In this document: piece by piece, positions 50,757-61,500 of the stretch
Position numbering within the stretch: position 1 is the first letter of the stretch
Layout of the letters: each line of letters begins with the position of its first letter
DNA from: an uncultured Ruminococcus sp.
GTDB taxonomy: Bacteria; Bacillota; Clostridia; Oscillospirales; Acutalibacteraceae
DNA: 64,000 nt
NCBI GenBank assembly: GCA_900539465.1
Contig: UQCF01000009.1
Location: 1-64,000 of the forward strand
Direction: 5' to 3'
Program-made: the position numbers and the translations under genes
The notes under the pieces: generated by a model
Told to the model about the DNA's origin: nothing
Database searches by the model: none
Seen by the model: the letters and a program-made list of their open reading frames with translations, nothing else

Positions 50757-52190
50757 ATGAGCAAATTAAGAGAAGAATGCGGCGTATTCGGCATTTATTG
50801 CAGTGACACCGAAGACGTTGCCTCCTCGGTTTATTACGGCCTTTTTGCCCTCCAGCACAGAGGGCAGGAAAGCTGCGGCATAGTTGTCAATGACGACGGT
50901 GTTTTTCATTCATACAAAGATGTGGGCATAGTAAACGATGTTTTTACACCCGATATTATGAAAAACCTCGGTCGCGGCAGCATTGCAATAGGTCATGTTC
51001 GCTACGGCACAACGGGCGGCAACGGCAGGCTCAACGCCCAGCCGATTGTTGTAAATCACATCAAGGGCAACATGGCGCTCGCGCACAACGGCAACCTCAC
51101 AAACTCATTCGAGTTAAGACGCGAGCTTGAATTTTGCGGCTCGATATTCCACACGACAAGTGATACAGAGGTTATCTCATACATCATAACAAAAGAACGT
51201 CTCACCACACCGTCTATCGAGCAAGCCGTCAACAAAGCTATGGACAGGCTCAAGGGAGCATATTCTCTTGTTATTATGTCGCCCACAAAGCTCATTGCCG
51301 CAAGGGACGAGCACGGTTTTCGGCCGCTTTGCTACGGCATAACCGATGACGGCAGATATGTTGTAGCCTCCGAGACCTGTGCGCTTGACACGGTCGGCGC
51401 AAAGTGTATAAGAGACCTTGAGCCGGGCGAGATTCTCGTCTTTTCAAAAGACGGCGTTAAAAGTATAAAAGACCACTGCGGCAAAAAAGAGCCGAAGATG
51501 TGCGTGTTTGAATATATTTATTTTGCACGCCCCGATTCGGTAATCGACGGTCACAGCGTTCATGCGGCAAGGCTCAAGGCAGGCGCGTTTCTCGCAAAAG
51601 AGCATCCGGTTGACGCCGATATTGTTATCGGAGTTCCCGACTCCGGACTTGACGCGGCGATAGGATATTCGAGAGAATCGGGCATTCCCTACGGCATAGG
51701 GCTTATAAAGAACAAATATATAGGCAGAACCTTTATTTCACCCGGTCAGGCATCAAGAGAAAACAAAGTCAGAATAAAACTTAACGCTGTCACCGAAACG
51801 GTCAGCGGCAAAAGAGTCGTTATGATAGATGACTCAATAGTAAGAGGTACAACCAGCGCGAGAATAGTTAAGCTTTTGAGAGAAGCAGGCGCAAAAGAGG
51901 TTCATATGAGGATTTCAGCTCCTCCTTTTTTAAACCCTTGCTATTACGGCACAGACATTGACTCGCGTGATATGCTCATTGCCTGCCATCACACGGTGGA
52001 GGAAATAGGCGAAATTCTCGGCGTTGATTCTTTGGGCTATCTCAGCGTTGAGAATGTTACGAAGCTCACAAGTGACCCGGGCAAGGGCTTTTGCACCGCG
52101 TGTTTCAGCGGAAATTACCCGACTGAAATACCTGCCGAAACAGGCAAAAACCGTTTTGAAACAAAGATTTCTGAAAGGAAGGACAAATAA
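50757..52190 (+). CDS. purF: Amidophosphoribosyltransferase PurF
   Basis: A 477-residue enzyme for the first committed step, PRPP plus glutamine to phosphoribosylamine. The glutaminase nucleophile is Cys8 (REECGVFGIY), which implies removal of a seven-residue propeptide as in the Bacillus enzyme. Gln-site and PRPP-site motifs follow: GHVRYGTTGGNGRLNAQP, HNGNLTN, RDEHGFRPLCYG, and the PRPP loop RVVMIDDSIVRGTTSARI. The C-terminal FCTACFSGNYP and CVFEYIYFARPDS Cys fit the [4Fe-4S] form. It ends exactly at the purM start. Feedback inhibition by nucleotides is known for the family. Confidence 0.96.
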   Translation: MSKLREECGVFGIYCSDTEDVASSVYYGLFALQHRGQESCGIVVNDDGVFHSYKDVGIVNDVFTPDIMKNLGRGSIAIGHVRYGTTGGNGRLNAQPIVVNHIKGNMALAHNGNLTNSFELRRELEFCGSIFHTTSDTEVISYIITKERLTTPSIEQAVNKAMDRLKGAYSLVIMSPTKLIAARDEHGFRPLCYGITDDGRYVVASETCALDTVGAKCIRDLEPGEILVFSKDGVKSIKDHCGKKEPKMCVFEYIYFARPDSVIDGHSVHAARLKAGAFLAKEHPVDADIVIGVPDSGLDAAIGYSRESGIPYGIGLIKNKYIGRTFISPGQASRENKVRIKLNAVTETVSGKRVVMIDDSIVRGTTSARIVKLLREAGAKEVHMRISAPPFLNPCYYGTDIDSRDMLIACHHTVEEIGEILGVDSLGYLSVENVTKLTSDPGKGFCTACFSGNYPTEIPAETGKNRFETKISERKDK

Positions 52191-53228
52191 ATGAAAAGCT
52201 TTAGCGAGAGCTACAAAAACGCCGGAGTTGACATTACCGCCGGCTACAAGGCTGTTGAGCTTATGAAACAGCACATAGCAAAAACCGTAACGGCAGGCGC
52301 ACTTTCAGGTATAGGCGGCTTCGGCGGTCTGTTTGAGCTTGACCTCACGGGAATAAACAAGCCTGTTCTTGTCAGCGGCACGGACGGCGTAGGCACAAAG
52401 CTTAAAATGGCCTTCCTTATGGATAAACACGACACGGTAGGCATTGACTGCGTTGCGATGTGCGTAAACGACATCATCTGCTGCGGAGCAAAGCCGCTGT
52501 TTTTCCTTGACTACATCGCCTGCGGCAAAAATGTTCCCGAAAGAATCGCCGACATAGTAAGCGGCGTTGCGGACGGCTGCGTTCAGTCCGGCGCGGCGCT
52601 TATAGGCGGCGAAACGGCAGAGATGCCCGGCTTTTACCCCGAGAACGAATACGACCTTGCGGGCTTCAGCGTAGGTGTAGTTGATAAAGATAAAATTATA
52701 GATAACAAAACAATAAAAAGCGGCGACGTTATAATCGCCCTCCCCTCCTCCGGCGTTCACTCAAACGGTTTTTCTCTTGTAAGAAAAGTTTTTGATGTTG
52801 AAAACAGCGATATTAAAGCTCCGGTTGCCGAACTCGGCGGAAAATCCGTAGGCGAAACGCTTTTGACCCCCACCAAAATATATGTAAAGCCCGTGCTCGC
52901 ACTCACAGAAGAAATAACCGTTAAGGCAATTTCTCACATAACGGGCGGCGGATTTTATGAGAATATTCCGCGCAGTATTCCAGACGGCTACTGTGCAAAA
53001 ATCGAAAAAAGCGCGGTTAAAGTTTTGCCGATATTTGACCTTATTCAAAAGACGGGCAGCATATCCGAACACGATATGTTTAACACCTACAACATGGGCG
53101 TCGGCATGAGCATTACGGTAGACAAAAACGATGCGGACAAGGCTCTCGAAATTCTTAAAAACGCAGGTGAAGACGCTTATATCATCGGCGAAACAGTAAA
53201 GGGCGACGACAAAATTTCTATTTGCTGA
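52191..53228 (+). CDS. purM: AIR synthetase PurM
   Basis: A 345-residue ATP-dependent cyclase forming aminoimidazole ribonucleotide (step 5). Motifs: [104 protein letters not shown] and [17 protein letters not shown]. Homodimer, PurM/HypE fold. The start codon immediately follows the purF stop; the ribosome site AGGAAGGAC lies inside purF. Confidence 0.96.
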   Translation: MKSFSESYKNAGVDITAGYKAVELMKQHIAKTVTAGALSGIGGFGGLFELDLTGINKPVLVSGTDGVGTKLKMAFLMDKHDTVGIDCVAMCVNDIICCGAKPLFFLDYIACGKNVPERIADIVSGVADGCVQSGAALIGGETAEMPGFYPENEYDLAGFSVGVVDKDKIIDNKTIKSGDVIIALPSSGVHSNGFSLVRKVFDVENSDIKAPVAELGGKSVGETLLTPTKIYVKPVLALTEEITVKAISHITGGGFYENIPRSIPDGYCAKIEKSAVKVLPIFDLIQKTGSISEHDMFNTYNMGVGMSITVDKNDADKALEILKNAGEDAYIIGETVKGDDKISIC

Positions 53229-53241
53229 CGGAGGATAAAAT

Positions 53242-53865
53242 ATGTCTGACAAAGCAAAAATAGCCGTACTGGTATCGGGCGGCGGCACAAATTTGCAGGC
53301 GCTTATAAACGCTCAGAAAAGCGGAATTATTGAGGACGGAGAAATAGTCCTCGTCATATCAAACGTGAAAGGCGCCTACGCACTCGAAAGAGCCGAAAAA
53401 GCGGGAATCCGCACGCTCACCGTCAGCAAAAAGGACTGCGGCTCGCAAGAGGCTTTTGAAGAAAAGATTATCGAAAAGCTCGATGAAGCCGGCACAGACA
53501 TTATTGTTCTTGCGGGCTTTATGAGCATACTCTCCGAAAAATTCACCTCGCACTACCCGGAGCGTATAATAAACATTCACCCCTCGCTCATTCCCTCATT
53601 TTGCGGCAAGGGCTTTTACGGCTTAAAGGTTCACAAGGCGGCTTTGGATTACGGAGTTAAGATTACGGGCGCAACGGTGCATTTTGTGAACGAAATCCCG
53701 GACGGCGGCAAAATCATTATGCAAAAAGCCGTTGAAATAAAAGACGGCGACACACCCGAAACTCTGCAAAAAAGAGTTATGGAACAAGCCGAGTGGAAAA
53801 TACTTCCGCTATCGGTTCAAAAAGTCAGCAAAAAAATCAGATTCGGCAAAAAGGAGACAAAATAA
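53242..53865 (+). CDS. purN: Glycinamide ribonucleotide formyltransferase PurN
   Basis: A 207-residue enzyme that transfers formyl from 10-formyl-tetrahydrofolate to GAR (step 3). Motifs: VLVSGGGTNLQALINA, VVISN-type strand LVISNVKGAYALERA, LAGFMSILSEKF, the catalytic INIHPSLIPSFCGKGFYGLKVH (Asn, His) and TGATVHFVNEIPDGGKII with Asp. Complete. Its stop overlaps the next ATG (TAATG). Its use of formyl folate ties the pathway to the signal read by the riboswitch. Confidence 0.95.
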   Translation: MSDKAKIAVLVSGGGTNLQALINAQKSGIIEDGEIVLVISNVKGAYALERAEKAGIRTLTVSKKDCGSQEAFEEKIIEKLDEAGTDIIVLAGFMSILSEKFTSHYPERIINIHPSLIPSFCGKGFYGLKVHKAALDYGVKITGATVHFVNEIPDGGKIIMQKAVEIKDGDTPETLQKRVMEQAEWKILPLSVQKVSKKIRFGKKETK

Positions 53866-54587
53866 TGGCAACTTACGACATTGCAGCTTTAAAAGATATT
53901 CTCAGCGGCAACACATACCCGGGCAGAGGAATTATCATAGGCAAAACACCCGACGGGAAAAATGCCGTCGCCGCATATTTTATTATGGGCAGAAGCGAAA
54001 ACAGCCGCAACAGAGTGTTTGTTGAAAAAGAAAACGGCGAGGTAATAATTTACCCGTTTGACGAGTCAAAGGTTGAAGATCCGTCGCTTATAATTTATTC
54101 TCCCATCAAAAAAATAAAGAATAAGCTTATTGTCACAAACGGCGATCAGACAGATACGATATATGACTTTATAGAAGGCGGCAGAGGTTTTATCCGTGCG
54201 CTCAGAACAAGAGGCTTTGAGCCGGACGCACCGAACTTCACACCCAGAATAAGCGCAGTGTTAAACTTCACAAAACGCGGATTTGATTACAGAATGAGCA
54301 TACTCAAAAGTGCGGACGAAAAAGGCAGTGCCTGCAACCGCTTCAATTTTGACTATTCGCCGATAGACGGCCTCGGTCACTTTCTGCACACCTATGCGCA
54401 TGACGGCAACCCCATACCCACATTTGTCGGTGAGCCAGAAAGAGTGCGTATGAACAACGACATAGATAAATTCACAGACGAAATCTGGTCTAACCTTAAC
54501 GAGCAAAACAAAATTTCGCTGTATGTAAGATATATTGACCTTGAAAGCGGCTCAATCAAAAACAGAATGATCAACAAAAACAAATAA
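53865..54587 (+). CDS. purO: IMP cyclohydrolase, PurO type
   Basis: A 240-residue protein of the stand-alone IMP cyclohydrolase family (PF07826-like), unrelated to the N-terminal domain of PurH. Start MATYDIAALKDILSGNTYPG, then GRGIIIGKTPDGKNAVAAYF, IMGRSENSRNRVF, EKENGEVIIYPFD, DTIYDFIEGGRGF, RTRGFEPDAPNFTPRIS, RMSILKSADEKGSACNRFNF and FLHTYAHDGNPIPTFVGEP. It closes the FAICAR ring to IMP, the last step. Ntn-hydrolase-like fold is known for the archaeal relatives. ATG at 53865 overlaps the purN stop with AAGGAGAC upstream. It pairs with the stand-alone AICARFT two genes on. Confidence 0.9.
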   Translation: MATYDIAALKDILSGNTYPGRGIIIGKTPDGKNAVAAYFIMGRSENSRNRVFVEKENGEVIIYPFDESKVEDPSLIIYSPIKKIKNKLIVTNGDQTDTIYDFIEGGRGFIRALRTRGFEPDAPNFTPRISAVLNFTKRGFDYRMSILKSADEKGSACNRFNFDYSPIDGLGHFLHTYAHDGNPIPTFVGEPERVRMNNDIDKFTDEIWSNLNEQNKISLYVRYIDLESGSIKNRMINKNK

Positions 54588-54599
54588 GAGGTGCCTTAA

Positions 54600-56033
54600 A
54601 TGAACGACAAAGAAAAATATATTTCCCCGTTTTCCACAAGATACGCAAGCCCCGAAATGCAGGAGACTTTTTCGGAAAGCTTTAAATTCAAGACATGGAG
54701 GAAGCTTTGGATTGCACTTGCAAAGGCAGAAAAAGAGCTTGGCCTCGATATAACCGACGAGCAGATTGCAGAGCTTGAAGCTCATGCCGAGGATATCAAC
54801 TTTGACGTTGCCGAGGCAAGAGAAAAGGTAGTTCGTCACGATGTTATGTCGCACGTTTATGCCTACGGCAAACAATGCCCCAAGGCAGAGGCGATTATTC
54901 ACCTCGGTGCGACCTCATGCTATGTCGGTGACAACACGGATGTCATTATTTTAAGAAAAGCCTCGGAGATTGTTCTTAAAAAAGCCGTTCAGGTGTTAAA
55001 AAACCTCTCTGAGTTTGCAAATAAATACAAAGACCTCCCCTGCCTTGCCTACACCCATTTACAGCCGGCACAGCTAACAACCGTCGGCAAAAGAGCGACT
55101 CTTTGGATGTATGAGCTTTCGCAGGACATAGAAGAGCTTGAGCATAGGCTTGATAAGCTCCTGCTCCTCGGCTCAAAGGGCACAACGGGCACGCAGGCAA
55201 GCTTTATGGAGCTTTTCGGCGGCGATGAAGAGAAAGTTAAAAAACTGGAGGAGCTCATAGCGAAAGACATGGGCTTTAAGGGCTGCGTTGCGGTCTCCGG
55301 TCAGACCTATTCGAGAAAAACAGACGCATATTTTCTTTCTGTTCTCTCCGGCTTTGCTCAGAGCGCATATAAATTTTCTAACGACCTTAGAATCTTGCAA
55401 TCCTTTGAGGAGATGGAGGAGCCGTTTGAAAAAAACCAGATAGGCTCGTCCGCCATGCCCTATAAACGCAACCCCATGAGAAGCGAAAGAATTTCCGCAC
55501 TTGCAAAATATGTTATCTGCGACTCTCTCAACCCTGCCTTCACCGCAGGCACGCAGTGGTTTGAAAGAACGCTTGACGACTCCGCAAACAAGAGAATATC
55601 CGTTGCAGAGGCCTTCCTCGCGGTTGACGCGATACTCAACATTTATATAAATGTTACGGCAGGTCTTGTTGTTTATGACAAGGTAATTCACCGCAGAGTT
55701 ATGGAGAAGCTCCCGTTCATGGCAACGGAAAACATTATGATGGAATCCGTAAAGCGCGGCGGCAACCGCCAGGAGCTTCACGAAAAGCTGCGCGTTCATT
55801 CGCACGCCGCAGCCGCGAAGGTTAAGCTGGAGGGCGGTGCCAACGACCTCATTCAAAGAATAGCGGATGATGATGCTTTTCCGCTCTCGCTTGAGGAAAT
55901 ACAGTCGCACCTCGACTCGAAGCTTTACACGGGCAGAAGTGCGTCACAGGTTGACGAATTTTTAAAAGATGTTGCAGAACCCATACTCGCAAGGCTTTAT
56001 AAAGATGAAGTTAAGGCAGAGCTCAACGTATAA
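54600..56033 (+). CDS. purB: Adenylosuccinate lyase PurB
   Basis: A 477-residue fumarase/aspartase-superfamily enzyme. It acts twice: SAICAR to AICAR plus fumarate, and adenylosuccinate to AMP. The three signature regions are present: DVMSHVYAYGKQCPKAEAII with HLGATSCYVGDNTD, YTHLQPAQLTTVGKRATLWM, and the superfamily loop GSSAMPYKRNPMRSERIS. The length is that of the eukaryote-like longer PurB rather than the 430-residue Bacillus type. 13 bases after purO. Confidence 0.95.
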   Translation: MNDKEKYISPFSTRYASPEMQETFSESFKFKTWRKLWIALAKAEKELGLDITDEQIAELEAHAEDINFDVAEAREKVVRHDVMSHVYAYGKQCPKAEAIIHLGATSCYVGDNTDVIILRKASEIVLKKAVQVLKNLSEFANKYKDLPCLAYTHLQPAQLTTVGKRATLWMYELSQDIEELEHRLDKLLLLGSKGTTGTQASFMELFGGDEEKVKKLEELIAKDMGFKGCVAVSGQTYSRKTDAYFLSVLSGFAQSAYKFSNDLRILQSFEEMEEPFEKNQIGSSAMPYKRNPMRSERISALAKYVICDSLNPAFTAGTQWFERTLDDSANKRISVAEAFLAVDAILNIYINVTAGLVVYDKVIHRRVMEKLPFMATENIMMESVKRGGNRQELHEKLRVHSHAAAAKVKLEGGANDLIQRIADDDAFPLSLEEIQSHLDSKLYTGRSASQVDEFLKDVAEPILARLYKDEVKAELNV

Positions 56034-56045
56034 GGAGATGTCGAA

Positions 56046-57230
56046 ATGAAAGAATTTGAACTGAAATACGGCTGTAACCCCAACCAAAAGCCGTCAAAAA
56101 TTTTTATGAAGGACGGCTCGGAGCTTCCCATCGAAATCCTTTCGGGAAAGCCCGGATACATAAATTTTCTTGACGCATTCAACTCTTGGCAGCTTGTTAA
56201 AGAGATAAAGGCCGCTCTCGGTGCTCCGGCGGCAGCTTCGTTTAAGCACGTAAGCCCCACCTCTGCCGCAATAGGCACTCCCCTGCCCGAGAAATTAAAA
56301 AGAGCCTGCTTTGTTGACGATGTAGAGGGGCTTGACGATTCTCCACTCGCCTGCGCTTATGCGAGGGCAAGAGGCACCGACCGTCTCTCGTCCTTCGGCG
56401 ACTGGATAGCTCTTTCGGACATTTGCGACGTCACAACCGCAAAGCTTATAAAAAGAGAAGTATCGGACGGCATCATAGCCCCCGGCTATGACGATGAGGC
56501 TCTCAAAATTCTTAAAGAAAAGAAAAAAGGCAACTACAACATAGTTAAAATAGACCCGGACTACGTTCCGAACCCGATAGAAAATAAAGATGTTTACGGC
56601 ATCACCTTTGAGCAGGGAAGAAACAATTTTAAGATAGATGAGGCTCTTCTCTCAAACATAGTTACGCAGAACAAGAATCTCCCGGACAGTGCAAAAAAAG
56701 ACCTTATAATAGCTCTTATAACACTCAAATACACCCAGTCAAACTCTGTTTGCTATGCTGTTGACGGACAGGCTATCGGCGTAGGTGCAGGTCAGCAGTC
56801 GCGCATACACTGCACACGTCTTGCGGGCAGCAAGGCCGATATATGGCATCTTCGCCAAAGCGACAAGGTTCTTTCACTGCCGTTTTTGCCCACGGTTAAA
56901 AGACCCGACAGAGACAATGTTATCGATATTTATATCTCCGACGATGATGAGGACGTTCTCGCAGACGGAATTTGGCAGAAGTTCTTTTCAGAGAAGCCGG
57001 AGCCGTTCACAAAAGCGGAGCAGAAAGAATATCTTGCCGGAATTTCCGGCGTTTCGGTCGGAAGCGACGCATTCTTCCCCTTTGATGACAATATAGAAAG
57101 AGCCTCCCGCAGCGGTGTTAGCTACGTCGCACAGCCCGGCGGCTCCATAAGAGACGATATTGTAATAGACACCTGCAACAAAAAAGGCATGGTCATGGCC
57201 TTCACGGGCATGCGCCTTTTCCACCATTGA
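56046..57230 (+). CDS. purH: Stand-alone AICAR formyltransferase (PurH C-terminal type)
   Basis: A 394-residue protein matching only the AICARFT part of PurH. The N-terminal MKEFELKYGCNPNQKPSKIF, AASFKHVSPTSAAIG with the catalytic Lys-His, LACAYARARGTDRLSSFGDWIA, LKYTQSNSVCYAVDGQAIGV, GAGQQSRIHCTRLAGSKAD and FPFDDNIERASRSGVSYVAQ, PGGSIRDD are typical. The roughly 190-residue cyclohydrolase (MGS-fold) part is absent; PurO takes over that step. It transfers formyl from 10-formyl-THF to AICAR, the metabolite sensed by the riboswitch. Also known as PurV in organisms with split enzymes. ATG at 56046, AAGGAGATG upstream. Confidence 0.93.
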   Translation: MKEFELKYGCNPNQKPSKIFMKDGSELPIEILSGKPGYINFLDAFNSWQLVKEIKAALGAPAAASFKHVSPTSAAIGTPLPEKLKRACFVDDVEGLDDSPLACAYARARGTDRLSSFGDWIALSDICDVTTAKLIKREVSDGIIAPGYDDEALKILKEKKKGNYNIVKIDPDYVPNPIENKDVYGITFEQGRNNFKIDEALLSNIVTQNKNLPDSAKKDLIIALITLKYTQSNSVCYAVDGQAIGVGAGQQSRIHCTRLAGSKADIWHLRQSDKVLSLPFLPTVKRPDRDNVIDIYISDDDEDVLADGIWQKFFSEKPEPFTKAEQKEYLAGISGVSVGSDAFFPFDDNIERASRSGVSYVAQPGGSIRDDIVIDTCNKKGMVMAFTGMRLFHH

Positions 57231-57242
57231 TGAGGTGAAAAA

Positions 57243-58514
57243 ATGAACATAATGGTTATCGGCGGCGGCGGACGCGAACACGCCGTTATAAAAAAGCTTA
57301 AAGAAAATAAGAATATAACCAAAATATACGCCTTGCCCGGCAACGGCGGCATTGCAAAGGACGCCGAGTGCGTCAAAATCTCCGCAACGGATATTCCCTC
57401 GGCGGTTGAATTTGCAAAAACGCACGGCATTGATTTTTGCGTTGTTACCCCCGACGATCCGCTTGTTCTCGGCATGGCAGACGCTCTGCGCGAAATCGGC
57501 GTGCCCTGCTTCGGTCCTTCCAAAGAAGCGGCGATAATTGAGGGCAGCAAGGTTTTCTCTAAAAATCTTATGAAGAAATACGGTATTCCGACTGCCGAAT
57601 ACGAGGTGTTCGGAGATATGGAGAGTGCGCTCAAATACATCGACACCTGCCCTGTTCCGACGGTTATCAAAGCCGACGGGCTTGCGCTCGGCAAGGGCGT
57701 GATTATTGCCGCGACAAGAGAAGAGGCCAAAAACGCCGTGCGCTCCATGATGGAGGATAAAATTTTCGGCGAGAGCGGCAGCAACATTGTCGTTGAAGAA
57801 TTTTTAGAGGGTCCGGAGGTATCGGTACTCTCTTTCACAGACGGAAAAACAATTGTGCCGATGATATCTTCTATGGATCATAAGCGTGCGCTTGACGGTG
57901 ATAAAGGGCTTAACACGGGCGGAATGGGTACGGTTGCACCCAACCCTTATTACAGCAAAGAGATTGCCGACGAGTGCATGAAAAAAATCTTCTTGCCTAC
58001 AATTAACGCTATGAAAGCAGAGGGCAGAACCTTTAAAGGCTGCCTCTACTTCGGGCTGATGATAACAAAAGACGGTCCCAAGGTTATAGAATATAACTGC
58101 CGCTTCGGCGACCCCGAAACCCAGGTGGTTTTGCCGCTTCTTGAAAGTGACCTTTTCACTGTTATGCAGGCAGTAGAAAACGAGACGCTTGAAAGCACCG
58201 AGGTTAAATTCAGCAAAAAGAGCGCCTGCTGCGTAGTTATGGCATCCGAGGGATACCCCGTAAAATATGAAAAGGGCTTTGAAATCACCGCTGATGATGA
58301 TTTTGACGCATTGCTTTATGTTGCGGGCGCAGCCGAAAAGGACGGCAAAACCGTTACCTCCGGCGGCCGTGTTCTCGGCGTGACCGCCACCGCAGACGAC
58401 TTGAAATCTGCAATAGACAAAGCATATGAGAATGTAACGCACGTTCATTTCGACAACGCATTTTATCGCAAGGATATAGGACAAAGAGCGCTTAAAGCTG
58501 CCGAAAACAAATGA
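57243..58514 (+). CDS. purD: Phosphoribosylamine-glycine ligase PurD
   Basis: A 423-residue ATP-grasp enzyme joining glycine to phosphoribosylamine (step 2). Motifs: MVIGGGGREHAVIKKL at the start, FCVVTPDDPLVLGMADALRE, GPSKEAAIIEGSKVFSK, PTVIKADGLALGKGVIIAAT, EEFLEGPEVSVLSFTDG, DHKRALDGDKGLNTGGMGTV and EYNCRFGDPETQVVLPLL. Not fused to other purine enzymes. 12 bases after the AICARFT gene. Confidence 0.96.
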   Translation: MNIMVIGGGGREHAVIKKLKENKNITKIYALPGNGGIAKDAECVKISATDIPSAVEFAKTHGIDFCVVTPDDPLVLGMADALREIGVPCFGPSKEAAIIEGSKVFSKNLMKKYGIPTAEYEVFGDMESALKYIDTCPVPTVIKADGLALGKGVIIAATREEAKNAVRSMMEDKIFGESGSNIVVEEFLEGPEVSVLSFTDGKTIVPMISSMDHKRALDGDKGLNTGGMGTVAPNPYYSKEIADECMKKIFLPTINAMKAEGRTFKGCLYFGLMITKDGPKVIEYNCRFGDPETQVVLPLLESDLFTVMQAVENETLESTEVKFSKKSACCVVMASEGYPVKYEKGFEITADDDFDALLYVAGAAEKDGKTVTSGGRVLGVTATADDLKSAIDKAYENVTHVHFDNAFYRKDIGQRALKAAENK

Positions 58515-58527
58515 GAGGAGCGCAATA

Positions 58528-61500
58528 ATGGTATACAGAGTTTATGTTGAAAAGAAAAAAGGACTCACCGCAGAAGCAGACGGCATGACCGCCGACGCAA
58601 AAAATCTGCTGATGATAGACGGCATTGAAAAAATACGCATACTCAACAGGTACGATGTTGAAAATATTGACGAGGAGCTTTTTGAAAAATGCAAAAAAAC
58701 CGTATTTTCGGAGCCTCAGCTTGACGATATTTATGACCACATAGGTGAAAAGGACGACTGCACGGTTTTTGCGGTGGAATACCTCCCCGGTCAGTTTGAC
58801 CAGCGTGCAGACTCTGCGGCTCAGTGTATTCAAATAATATCCAAGGGCGAAAGACCGCTTGTTAAAACGGCAAAGGTCTATATGATATACGGCAATGTTT
58901 CGCAAAACGGAATAGACGCGCTCAAAAAATATGTCATTAACCCCGTTGAAAGCCGCGAAGCTTCTCTTAAAAGACTTGAAACACTTGCAACAGATTATGA
59001 TATTCCCACCTCCGTTGCAGTGCTCGACGGCTTTAACCGGCTCGACGAAAAAGGTCTTGCCGAATTTGTTAAAAAATATGCCCTTGCCATGGACGAGGAC
59101 GATATAAAATTCTGTCAGGATTATTTTAAAAAAGAAAAGCGCGACCCGACCATAACAGAGATAAGAATGATAGACACATATTGGTCAGACCACTGCCGTC
59201 ACACAACATTTTTGACTACGATTGACTCGGCGGAGTTTGAGGATGAGCTTTTGGAATCTGCCTTTAACGAATATAAAAAGACAAGAGAAGCCATCGGCAG
59301 AACAAAGCCGATGAATCTTATGGACATTGCGACTGTTGCAACAAAATATTTAAAAGCCCAGGGTAAGCTCCCAAGGCTTGACGAGAGCGAAGAAATAAAT
59401 GCCTGCACAGTTAAGGTTAAGGTGGAGGTTGACGGAGAAAAAGAGGACTGGCTTCTGCTCTTTAAAAACGAAACGCACAATCACCCGACAGAGATTGAGC
59501 CTTTCGGCGGTGCGGCAACGTGCATCGGCGGTGCAATACGCGACCCCCTCTCCGGCAGGTCTTACGTCTATGCCGCAATGAGAGTTACAGGCGCGGCGAA
59601 CCCATTAAAGCCTGTCAGCGAAACGCTTGAGGGCAAGCTCCCGCAAAGAAAAATCGTCACCACAGCGGCGGCAGGCTACAGCTCATACGGCAACCAGATA
59701 GGGCTTGCCACGGGTCAGGTGGACGAAATATATCACGACGGCTACGCGGCAAAGCGTATGGAAATCGGTGCCGTAATTGCGGCTGCTCCGGCAGAGAATG
59801 TACGCAGAGAGCGCCCCGAGGACGGCGACATTGTTATTCTTCTCGGCGGCAGAACAGGCCGCGACGGCTGCGGCGGTGCAACAGGCTCTTCAAAGTCACA
59901 CACACTCGAATCACTTGAAACCTGCGGTGCGGAGGTTCAAAAAGGTAACGCCCCCGAAGAGAGAAAGCTCCAAAGGCTTTTCAGGAACAAAGAGGCGTCA
60001 CTCCTCATAAAACGCTGCAACGATTTCGGCGCAGGCGGTGTGTCCGTTGCAATCGGCGAGCTTGCGGACGGTCTTGTAATAGACCTCAATGCCGTACCGA
60101 AAAAATATGACGGTCTTGACGGCACAGAGCTTGCAATAAGTGAATCGCAGGAGCGCATGGCGGTTGTTGTCGCCCCCGAAGATGTTGACAAATTCAAAGC
60201 TCTTGCCGACAAAGAAAACCTTGAGGCAACGGTTGTTGCCGTCGTCAAGGACGAGCCGCGCCTTAAAATGAACTGGAACGGCAAAACCATTGTTGACATC
60301 TCCCGTGATTTTCTTAACTCCAACGGAGCGGAAAAGCACATTGACATAACACCTGCAAAGCCGCAGGATTACAGCAAAAAAATCCCCGAAGACTTCAAAA
60401 AAGGTTTAACCGACCTTGCAGGCGACCTTAATGTTTGCTCAAAGAGAGGTCTTTCGGAACGGTTTGACTCCACAATCGGTGCAGGCACAGTTGTTATGCC
60501 CTTCGGCGGCAAAAATCAGCTTACGCCGAACCAGGCTATGGTCAACAAAATTTCGGTTGAGAAAAAGCATACCGATTCCTGCTCATATATGGCATGGGGC
60601 TACAACCCGTTTATAACAGAAAAAAGCCCCTATCACGGCGCATACCTTGCGGTTATAGAGTCTGTATCAAAGCTTGTTGCCGCCGGTGCGGAGTTTAAAG
60701 ATGTTTACCTCACGTTCCAAGAATATTTTGAAAAGCCGATGAAGGACGGCAAGCGCTGGGGCAAGCCCCTTGCGGCGCTTCTCGGCGCGCTCAAGGCACA
60801 GCTTGAGTTTGGCATAGCGGCGATAGGCGGCAAGGACTCTATGAGCGGCACGTTTGAGCATATTGACGTTCCACCGACGCTCGTAAGCTTTGCCGTCACA
60901 ACAGGCAAAACCGACGAGGTTATAACTCCCGAATTTAAAAAGGCAAATCACTCCGTAAGAATTGTTCGCCCCGACTATGACAAAAACGGCTTGCCTGTCA
61001 CCGCCTCTCTTAAAAAGGTATTCGGTGAAGTGACCGCTTTGATGCGTGAGGGCAAAATTGCGGCAGCCTACACCCCGACCTACGGCGGAATTGCAGAGGC
61101 AATATTCAAAATGGCCGTCGGCAACTCCATAGGCTTCAAATTTGCGGACGGAGTATCTCTCAAAGATATTTTCTCCTACGGCTACGGTTCGTTCATACTT
61201 GAATTTAACGACGGCACCGAATACGGCACTCTTTTAGGTGAAACGACCGGCAGCGGCTCAATTTCTCTCGGTGATGAAGACGTTTCTCTCAAAGAGCTTC
61301 TCACGGTTTATGAAAACAAGCTTGAGCCTATATTCTCATGCAATATCGAGCAAGGCAAATCAGACATTCCCGCTTTCACATTCAGCGCGAAAGAGCATCG
61401 CTCGGCGGCAATTAAATCCGCAAAGCCGAAAGTGCTTATTCCTGTTTTCCCCGGAACCAACTGCGAGTATGACTCGGCAAAAGCGGTTGCGGACGCAGGC

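Noticed and set aside
54552..58484. Long antisense frames in the purine operon
   Set aside because: They are shadows of strongly conserved pur genes, caused by codon bias in GC-rich third positions; no ribosome sites.
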